From positions 27,687,036 to 27,751,035 of the forward strand of contig NC_092271.1 of NCBI RefSeq assembly GCF_036320965.1: a stretch of DNA of 64,000 nt, in the 5' to 3' direction. The notes beneath the pieces were generated by a model. The model had not been told where the DNA came from. It worked only from the letters and a program-made list of their open reading frames with translations, and made no database searches. Origin of the DNA: Panulirus ornatus. Its lineage: Eukaryota; Arthropoda; Malacostraca; Decapoda; Palinuridae. Made by a program: the position numbers and the translations under genes. Of this stretch, positions 56,051 through 64,000 are shown one piece after another (position 1 is the first letter of the stretch; every line of letters starts with the position of its first letter).

Positions 56051-58581
56051 AGATTTAACTCATACAACAGTCATTATGACTGTCTTTGGTCAAGCTATTC
56101 ATGAAATTAACCTGAAATGGTTCAATAAGCTATATCATTTCCCTCCAAGTTCATATTCAAATGAAAAATTTCACTGATCATTCCATTCTCTAAAATATAT
56201 CACACTGATGATGAACAAAGTCCTTTATAAAAAGTGACAAACTGTATGCTGCTAACTTGATTTTCAAATGGTTTCCATTTGAGTGATTTGGCATTTGAAT
56301 GATATGTATTTTACTAACCATTTTTTTCCATAAATGAGTTTGTTTTGATGTTGAATGGTTGAGAAAAGAAACATCAAGTGCATGCCTAACTTAAGTCACA
56401 CTTCATGATCTTTGTGCCTACATATGTTTTAGTACATTACAGCATGGAGATTGTTGTTTGGGCATTTAAGTGTGATCATAACATATCAGTTTTCCCGTAA
56501 CTATGGAATCCCTAAAGCATCCAAGAAGTTCTAATGAAGAAGAGCCACCATGAAGAAGCATAAGAATATTCTGACGTTAGAAACAATACTCGAAATACTT
56601 GAGAGAGTGCTGAGAGACCAACAACATAGTAACATTAGTGAGTTAAATGTATGATTGATAATGAAGAATGCAGATAAAAGCTCAGTTCAATAGTTCAGTG
56701 AGTAACAGCTCATCCTACAACTCTAATTTCCTGCACCAGTACCTTTGCTAGCCTATTGGTGCTTACTTATACTTCTACCAAAGTTGAGGAACACTGGAAC
56801 AATAAACCTTCCTGATGATCCATACATCTCTCCTCCACCTACACCTCAAGAATTCCAGTCCAGTACTCATTAAAATCAGTCATCCAACACTTTAAAATGG
56901 GGGAAGCTGTCACATTGTTTAATCTTAAAAGATAACTATGGTAAGAATATAAACAATTTTCACACCAATTATTTCTAACAAAATTATGAATTATACAGCT
57001 GTAGTGTTCACCAAAGCACTAATACACTGCTGAGCTCTTGCAATGAATATTCATACACTCAGGTATTCCCCTAATATATAATAACCAGATCAATTCTCAC
57101 CCACAGTCATTAAAATGACTGGCCATCACAAACTCTACTACATAATTCAGTTGAAACAACTCCTCAACCCTAGGAAACTCTCTGATGATGGCTGTCATAA
57201 AAGGAAATGTGTTGTACAAACTTATTACAACAACAACAACAAAAAAGTATGGACAGTGATTATGGCCAAAATATATTTCTCATTACTAACTAGCATCACT
57301 GTCTGAGAATTATAGTGAGGTCTATCCCACAGCACATATGGTATAAAAGGACCATATACAACATCCAATATAAATGATTACATTTACATACAATATCAAA
57401 TAAATTTCTCTTTAGGTATCTGTCACCACAATCATATCAACACCTGGATGCGTGGCTGAGAAAACTAGAGTGTAGACTCAAGGAGCACAAGCCTTGAGCA
57501 ACCAAACTTTCATAGATGATATTTCTTAACCTAAAACAAAATTCTCAATGGTATTGATTGAGGGACTGGAATATACTTTGGGTTATTTCTGCTTAATCAT
57601 GTGTTATTGAGCAATAAGTTACTGCATTTTTTCAAACAGTATCATTGCTGCCTGTTGATGTTCCTCAACAGATACATCAAGAATTCTGTGACAGTATGCA
57701 AAATATAACTTAAAATATATCTCATGCAAAAATAAATCATTCCTCTATATCATATTACCTAAACCCACTCCCAAGGGGGTAAGCTAAAACTAAAAGTATA
57801 ATAAATAATATCAAATATGAAAATAACATGAGAATTTCTTAATATGATTTGTTTGTTAGATACAACTATACAGTAGAAAAATACTCAATAAATCCAATCT
57901 GGTATATCACTCTCTATTACAAAATAAGATATCCCCTTTCTTACTACTCTATATTAAGAAAAAATAGAAATCTTTTATAAGCACAAAATAATAAAGCTTT
58001 TACTCCATAAAAGGCTTTACAAAGGCTCATAAGTCTCAATGCATCAATCTAATATACTCCAGTTCAAACATGCACTTGCAAGTTTGTATTGAAGTATTTA
58101 ATAGAAAGAAATAATATCTTCAAAGAAGCCCAACTACCTTGCATTTTGTAACAATCTGGATGAGATATACAGTATCTATTTCAAAATCCAAAAGCCCATT
58201 TAATACATAGTTGTACAAAACAAGCATAAGTTTCTTACCCAATGTAAAGGCTTTTATTGGGCATGTTTTTGGTAGTGTAAACTATTAAGTTAGATGTATG
58301 TTAATTTGATTTGTGTTTAAGATGCATAATGCTATTTGTGTTTGTAAAAAGAGTGCATCTATATCAATTTGGTGGAAAGTACCAAGCCTACATATGTAAG
58401 CACAATATGGGACATACATCAGTTTGAAACAATGTTTGCAAGTCATGGTACAGATATCAAATATGTTTTGGAATGCATTTGTATCTGTTAGGTGTGTGGA
58501 CAGATTGATTTTTTCATAAATTCATTTCTGATGGGCCATTTGTGTTTGTTCTAAGGCTTCAATATTACAATGAAAAATTGT
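56051..58581. other. Gene-free stretch; 3' UTR of the zinc-finger exon at its right end
   Basis: AT-rich DNA. The part just below 58582 must be 3' UTR of the - strand zinc-finger exon. No further exon, repeat or RNA gene was recognised. Confidence 0.5.
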
Positions 58582-59052
58582 TTAGGGGGTGATGGTTGTT
58601 GGTTCAACAGTCCAAGTGTGTACAGGGCCTACTGAGTGGCTTGTTGAATTCTGACCATTGTTCAAGTGGATTCGTCGGATGTGTTTCTCAAGATGGACAT
58701 TCTGGGAGGCAGCATAGTTACAATGGGGACAGCGATAAGGTCGTTCACCGGTGTGGGTCGTGAGATGTCGTCGAAGGTTGTAAGGCTGACCAAACTGCTT
58801 GCCACAAACAGGGCACATAAAAGCCTGTTTGTCAGATGGTGCCACCTGGCCCAAATCTGGAGTGCTACCACGAGGGGTAGTTGAGGCAGTATAGGGTGTG
58901 AATGCACCACTTGCTGGGCCTACAGGCGTGGCTGCATTCATGGAGGTGTTACCAGAGATGCGTGAAGCGAGGCTGGTGGGAGCGCTTGCTGCACCAGGTT
59001 GGTGAAGCTCCACCACAGGAATGAGGGCGCCTGGACGCACACGCTCCCAACC
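58582..59052 (-). CDS. C2H2 zinc-finger terminal exon (two fingers)
   Basis: Acceptor 'ttttttgtag' precedes 59052 on the - strand and the frame is open at phase 0: GWERVRPGALIPVVELHQPG, a Ser/Thr/Pro/Ala-rich linker, then FMCPVCGKQFGQPYNLRRHL (finger 1, C-x2-C-x12-H-x3-H), the TGERPY linker, and YRCPHCNYAASQNVHLEKHI plus RRIH (finger 2, x4). It ends 'VHTWTVEPTTITP' and stop TAA (58584-58582). Two fingers in a final exon is the usual layout of arthropod BTB-ZF isoforms. It could be an alternative 3' end of the gene at 34662-27413 or a separate gene. No real start codon lies in the exon; the first Met of an ORF call would be a GTG. Confidence 0.9.
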   Translation of the reverse strand, partial: GWERVRPGALIPVVELHQPGAASAPTSLASRISGNTSMNAATPVGPASGAFTPYTASTTPRGSTPDLGQVAPSDKQAFMCPVCGKQFGQPYNLRRHLTTHTGERPYRCPHCNYAASQNVHLEKHIRRIHLNNGQNSTSHSVGPVHTWTVEPTTITP

Positions 59053-60049
59053 CTACAAAAAATAAGTCCTTTGTCAGTCAGGTAAACAGTCAAGGTTGGG
59101 GAAGACACAAACAGTATGAGGGATGTACAAGTCATGGTCAAGGTCATTATGGCATCAGGTAAGGGTCACAGTTATGATGGTGTACTGTCAGAAGCAACAA
59201 GTGCATGAGGATAAGTGGAGCATTGGGATAGGTCTAGGATGTCTGAGGCATTCTGGCAAACGTCAATTATGGTTAAAATTGTGGTGCATAACACATCACA
59301 TTTTTACAACCATGGTATATCTTATGCTGGTAAAGGCACACTAAATTCAGAAAAGTTCACCTTTCAAGATAAAATTGAATGTGATTGTTCTTCAATTTCT
59401 ATCAATAAAATTTCAGAATCTAGGAAAGATCATAACAATCCTTCTCTGGGGTGCTTGCCTGTCTGTTCGAGGAAACATAAGTTTATTACTTTGCAGTTTT
59501 TGATAGTCTTGAGCAATGCACAAAAGATCAGTGCTGCTGCTGAATCCATCATGACTGTGACCTTTTAACCTTTTGTGAGATCTAAGATTACACTTTTCTT
59601 TTATCATAAAACGAATATCTGCACAGATTAACCCTTAACTTTCAGGAGATTTATGAAGACTTCATAGTAGGCTCCAGTAATTATCATATAAACACAAATG
59701 TTTGTGGGCTTTGTTTCATCCCCTTTCAATATTCAGAAACTGGCATGTTGCCAATTATCACCTTGGTTACTATATAAGCTTTCTTCAGAATACTATTCTC
59801 TGGAAACCATTCTGAAGTGTAAATAAACATAAACATGAGAACGTGCAAATATACATGTTTGCCATGCTGAACGTTTAAGCATAACATTCTCCATTAAATC
59901 TGAATTTGATTTCAAGCTAGTAAGCTTTAATCTGTCATCCTTGTTCACAAGAGTTCAAACATGATTTGTTAAAATTTCTCATACATTCCTTGGACTATCT
60001 TATATTGTCTTTTTCAAATTTTGTGTTTATCAAACTAATAAAACTGCAT
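59053..60049 (-). other. Intron upstream of the zinc-finger exon, nothing recognised
   Basis: No additional exon with convincing splice sites and no repeat was seen. It is intronic if the zinc-finger gene continues to the right. Confidence 0.55.
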
Positions 60050-61110
60050 TAGATCACAGATTTGAAATTAATGGAAATTATGCTCAAAAGTTCAGTATGG
60101 TGATGGGTCCTCCGATCTTTCCAGTGCTGAGTAATCTTCATATGATTGTTTTGAGAAAAACTTATAAATATTCTTCCCATTAATGTGCTCTGGTTAAGGT
60201 ATTTAGCCATCTACCAGAGAACTACAAACATTTCTCATCCTTATTAAATATTTAGTACCTTCCAAGAAATTTACTGTGGAATTAGAATGTGGCCATTCCT
60301 AGATTACTTGATTCATGCAGATAGCAATACAAATCAGTTCAGCATTTCTAGAAAATCCACTAATGTTTCTTCATATGGTAATTATCGCTCAACACAATAA
60401 GATACAGTCAAACAGGGAGTATTTTTGTTAATGTTTCTACATAACTGCTTGCTGTCCTGAATTCATGGATGAGGTTTTTAAGAATATCTACATGACTGGA
60501 TTATGGTTAAAGTCCCAAAGATCTTTCAATGAGAAAATCCCTTCATAAGGCCAGGAAATCATTCTTTGTTAACCCCAAACTTTGTCATCATACAAAAAAA
60601 TCTTTTAGTTTTGTCTTTCAGTGATAATTTTCATGTCCCCCACGTACTGAGTACGTCTTAAATGTGAATGTAACCTTCTGCAACACCTATAACATTCATG
60701 TAAAGAAAACATTAATCAAGAATCACACTTATTTTTTCTTTTTACAACTCTCCCAGGAAATCTTCCTTAAAAAGGGGCCTAGTGTTACCCAGGATGTCTT
60801 TCTAAAGGCTCCTAAAGCCCAAGAATGTGCTACTTCCAGTGGCAGGAAAATATGGACTCCTTTTGAGTGAGAAGTTCTTTGACAAGAATATACTTCCAAT
60901 GATACAGTCTTACCAAAGTTGACTTTCACTAAGCTTCAGCAGGATGAGTCCAGTAACACCTTAATCAAGAACTCACTAACCAATTCATATGGCAGTACTT
61001 ACAAAATACTTTGCAACAAGTGTAACAAGTTTTATATAAAAAGACAAGTAAGGATCATTTTGCCAAACTCAACAAAACAAATATGGTTTGAGGACAGGAC
61101 AGGATTATAG
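60050..61110 (+). pseudogene. Penelope-like retroelement, decayed (RT and GIY-YIG region)
   Basis: Near 60060-60150 the frame 'FEINGNYAQKFSMVMGPP' and 'IFPVLSNLHM' matches the Penelope RT block '(F)...GMPMGSPLSPVLANL.M'. Near 60530, 'MRKSLHKARKSFFVNPK' matches the region that ends RT. Near 60985, 'GSTYKILCNKCNKFYI' matches the start of the GIY-YIG nuclease ('YKI.C..C...YIG'). The order is right for a Penelope-like element, but frames shift and stops are frequent. It ends by about 61110 with most of the nuclease missing. Confidence 0.72.
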
Positions 61111-61885
61111 TGCCTTGTTTACACATTAAATATAATAATCAAACTGACAAGATGAATGCTTCCTTAAACTGTCATGTAATTCTTTATTCAACAGAAACAC
61201 TGTATTATTGAATGCTGTATTGATAAGCATATATACTTGTAACATGAATATTAGCATTGGCCTGTATAGATTTGGCACATACAAAATCTGTAAACAGATT
61301 GATATATTCTTAGTATGTAACAAGTTGTCTGTTACTGTCAAATGCAAGACATCAGACAACACAGAAGTCTCACTACCAAATGATGCAAATTCTGGGTAGA
61401 AACTGAGTTCGGTGAGGTACTTGAATGGACTGACTGAATTCTTTCTAACTCTCCAATTTTGCCTGCCTTGTAAGATGATACCAGTGCACATCAGCATTCT
61501 ATGCCTAAGAGTATTAGCACTTTTAGAATGTCATCAGTGATTTTTCTTCAAATGTCTTAAAGGCCCCCAAAGGTCCATTATATCATCTTTTTGGAGGAAA
61601 TAACTGTTGCCCTGTTTTTTTTTCATTGAATAAGAGATCATCAGACATTATCACAGAGAAAGGAGTGGTAGTGAAATAGAGAATAATGAACATTCCTGAT
61701 AAGACAGCCAAGCATAACATCTAATCTTGTCATATATCAGCCAGCCTACACTGGCAACTTTCATCACTTACTCATTGCCTGTTGCATCACTTGTGACGAA
61801 ACCTGTATATCACTAATTATAAAGTCTGTATATATCACAGACACAATGCATCATAGACAATAACTTTCAGTACATATCTTTTTTT
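61111..61885. other. Nothing recognised
   Basis: AT-rich DNA between the Penelope relic and a SINE. A 123-codon - strand frame (61126-61497) has no recognisable family and overlaps the expected 3' side of the Penelope relic. Confidence 0.5.
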
Positions 61886-62118
61886 CATAAACATACATAT
61901 CTGCCACTTCCCATGTTAGTGAGGTAGCGTTAAGAACAGAGGACTGTGCCTTAGAGGGAATATCCTCACTTAGCCCCCTTCTCTGTTCCTTCTTTTGGAA
62001 AATAAAAAATGGGAAAGGGAGGATTTCCAGCCCCCGCTCCTTCCTCTTTTAGTTACCTTCTACGACACGTAGGGGATACGTGGGAAGTATTCTTTCTCCC
62101 CTATCCCCAGGGTTATAG
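61886..62118 (-). mobile_element. SINE-like element, older copy
   Basis: Antisense full-length copy (tail 'gccacttcccatgttagtga', head 'cccctatccccagggttata') with more substitutions than the other copies. No clear target-site duplication. Confidence 0.85.
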
Positions 62119-62426
62119 ATATCAATATAGGCTTTCATTACACCGAACGTAATTCTTCAGCATAAACTGTCTGAGATCATATACATATCCCAGTATACCA
62201 ATTCTCTTAATCTATACATCCTCAGTACATCAAAAAGGTCATGCTATTCAGATGTTCTTCAATATCAAAGGATCAGAGCAAATCTGTAAAACTGCTGTCC
62301 TTTGCAGTTATGACTGTTTAAAAGCACTGCATATTTGATCTATCTACAATATGGAGATATATCAAGAGTCAGCTTAACAGAACTAGATAGTGCAGGCAAT
62401 AGTTCAAATAAAACTAAACAAGCAGT

Positions 62427-63872
62427 ATATTTTCTTATTGGGGAAGAGCAGTGCGGTTTCAGAAGTGGTAGAGGATGTGTGGATCAGGTGTTTGCTTTGA
62501 AGAATGTATGTGAGAAATACTTAGAAAAGCAAATGGATTTGTATGTAGCATTTATGGATCTGGAGAAGGCATATGATAGAGTTGATAGAGATGCTCTGTG
62601 GAAGGTATTAAGAATATATGGTGTGGGAGGCAAGTTGTTAGAAGCAGTGAAAAGTTTTTATCGAGGATGTAAGGCATGTGTACGTGTAGGAAGAGAGGAA
62701 AGTGACTGGTTCTCAGTGAATGTAGGTTTGCGGCAGGGGTGTGTGATGTCTCCATGGTTGTTTAATTTGTTTATGGATGGGGTTGTAAGGAGGTAAATGC
62801 AAGAGTCCTGGAAAGAGGGGCAAGTATGAAGTCTGTTGGGGATGAGAGAGCTTGGGAAGTGAGTCAATTGTTGTTCGCTGATGATACAGCGCTGGTGGCT
62901 GATTCATGTGAGAAACTGCAGAAGCTGGTGACTGAGTTTGGTAAAGTGTGTGGAAGAAGAAAGTTGAGAGTAAATGTGAATAAGAGCAAGGTTATTAGGT
63001 ACAGTAGGGGTGAGGGTCAAGTCAATTGGGAGGTGAGTTTGAATGGAGAAAAACTGGAGGAAGTGAAGTGTTTTAGATATCTGGGAGTGGATCTGTCAGC
63101 GGATGGAACCATGGAAGCGGAAGTGGATCATAGGGTGGGGGAGGGGGCGAAAATTTTGGGAGCCTTGAAAAATGTGTGGAAGTCGAGAACATTATCTCGG
63201 AAAGCAAAAATGGGTATGTTTGAGGGAATAGTGGTTCCAACAATGCTGTATGGTTGCGAGGCGTGGGCTATGGATAGAGATGTGCGCAGGAGGATGGATG
63301 TGCTGGAAATGAGATGTTTGAGGACAATGTGTGGTGTGAGGTGGTTTGATCGAGTAAGTAACGTAAGGGTAAGAGAGATGTGTGGAAATAAAAAGAGCGT
63401 GGTCGAGAGAGCAGAAGAGGGTGTTTTGAAATGGTTTGGGCACATGGAGAGAATGAGTGAGGAGAGATTGACCAAGAGGATATATGTGTCGGAGGTGGAG
63501 GGAACGAGGAGAAGAGGGAGACCAAATTGGAGGTGGAAAGATGGAGTGAAAAAGATTTTGTGTGATCGGGGCCTGAACATGCAGGAGGGTGAAAGGAGGG
63601 CAAGAAATAGAGTGAATTGGAGTCATGTGGTATACAGGGGTTGACGTGCTGTCAGTGGATTGAAGCAAGGCATGTGAAGCGTCTGGGGTAAACCATGGAA
63701 AGCTGTGTAGGTATGTATATTTGCGTGTGTGGACGTGTGTATGTACATGTGTATGGGGGGGGGGGGGGTTGGGCCATTTCTTTCGTCTGTTTCCTTGCGC
63801 TACCTCGCAAACGCGGGAGACAGCGACAAAGTATAAAAAAAAAAAAAAAAAAAAAAAAAATATTTTCTTATT
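62427..63872 (+). mobile_element. Young RTE-like LINE (short UTR), 5'-truncated, 13-bp TSD
   Basis: The body is 62440-63859, bounded by ATATTTTCTTATT at 62427-62439 and 63860-63872. It is nearly identical to 21803-23240 throughout, including the G-run in the 3' UTR and the poly(A) tail. It begins at 'GGGGAAGAGCAG', exactly the point where the inverted segment at 50888 begins. A one-base loss near 62788 ('gttgtaagg' for 'gttgtaaagg') shifts the RT frame. Confidence 0.95.
62440..63644 (+). pseudogene. LINE reverse transcriptase, frameshifted
   Basis: The first frame (to 62796) has 'GEEQCGFRSGRGCVDQ', motif A 'AFMDLEKAYDRVD' and motif B 'LRQGCVMSPWLFNLFMDG'. After a single-base deletion the second frame (from about 62800) has motif C 'LLFADDTALVAD', the 'RRKLRVNVNKSKVIRY' block and the complete C-terminal domain, ending 'NRVNWSHVVYRG'. 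Apart from that indel it matches the open copy at 20367-23009. Confidence 0.92.
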
Positions 63873-64000
63873 AGTTTAGGAGAAAATTCATAAATATCTT
63901 GTAAATGCACACAGTGTTATCATGAAATGGTGCAGCAAGCTTCTTTCCTGAAGTACAAATTCATCCAGATTTTTCAGTAAATGAGCAAAAGCCTTAGTCA

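Noticed and set aside
57445..57515. tRNA-Leu-like stretch ('gcgtggctgag' and 'gactcaagg')
   Set aside because: Only the D-arm-like and anticodon-like parts match. There is no T-arm with a GGTTCGA-type box and no closing acceptor stem.
61126..61497. 123-codon - strand frame
   Set aside because: No recognisable domain, no splice or promoter support, and it overlaps the end of a Penelope relic in AT-rich DNA.

Overview
This window is eukaryotic nuclear DNA. It has intron-split genes with GT/AG boundaries, is AT-rich, and is dominated by nested retroelements and (TA)n microsatellites. Both host genes are of arthropod/metazoan type. The transposon mix (one very abundant RTE-like LINE, a partner SINE, CR1-like, Penelope-like and Tigger-like relics) suggests an arthropod, most likely a decapod crustacean. 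That organism call is inference from genome style; nothing in the window proves it.

Host genes. On the + strand, positions 1775-8854 hold the last four exons of fizzy-related/Cdh1 (fzr), the WD40 activator of the anaphase-promoting complex; its 5' part lies upstream of the window. On the - strand, three exons that join in frame (34662-34543, 32396-32197, 27875-27413) encode the C-terminal part of a C2H2 zinc-finger protein with three fingers and a long Ser/Thr/Pro tail. A further - strand terminal exon at 59052-58582 encodes two C2H2 fingers. Both zinc-finger parts begin at a phase-0 acceptor, so they could be alternative 3' ends of one BTB-zinc-finger-type locus (inference). fzr and the zinc-finger gene(s) are convergent.

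Repeats by region. 1-6300: decayed RTE-like LINE pieces, one with a four-copy 82-bp tandem array. 6494-8510: a SINE with a 14-bp target-site duplication, then an RTE relic split by a CR1-like LINE. 11.2-16.95 kb: an old RTE element split by another repeat (R3) and by a younger RTE copy that itself carries a SINE. 18.8-23.6 kb: an old RTE split by a TIR DNA element, itself split by a young RTE copy with a 13-bp target-site duplication, poly(A) tail and 5' inversion (twin priming). 28.0-31.5 kb: decayed RTE copies inside a zinc-finger intron. 34.8-46.1 kb: a dense block of (TA)n arrays, SINEs and RTE 3' ends, including a 3.54-kb near-perfect tandem duplication. 49.7-55.6 kb: more (TA)n, SINE and RTE copies, with a second twin-primed insertion and a Tigger-like relic. 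60.0-61.1 kb: a Penelope-like relic. 62.4-63.9 kb: a young RTE copy with its own 13-bp target-site duplication.

The main novelty candidates are the shared 3' tail of the SINE and the LINE, two LINE subfamilies separated by a 3'-UTR hairpin cassette together with diagnostic residues, the two twin-primed insertions, the triple nest at 18.8-23.6 kb, and the possible alternative zinc-finger 3' ends. I saw no prokaryotic features, CRISPR array or convincing tRNA/rRNA gene.
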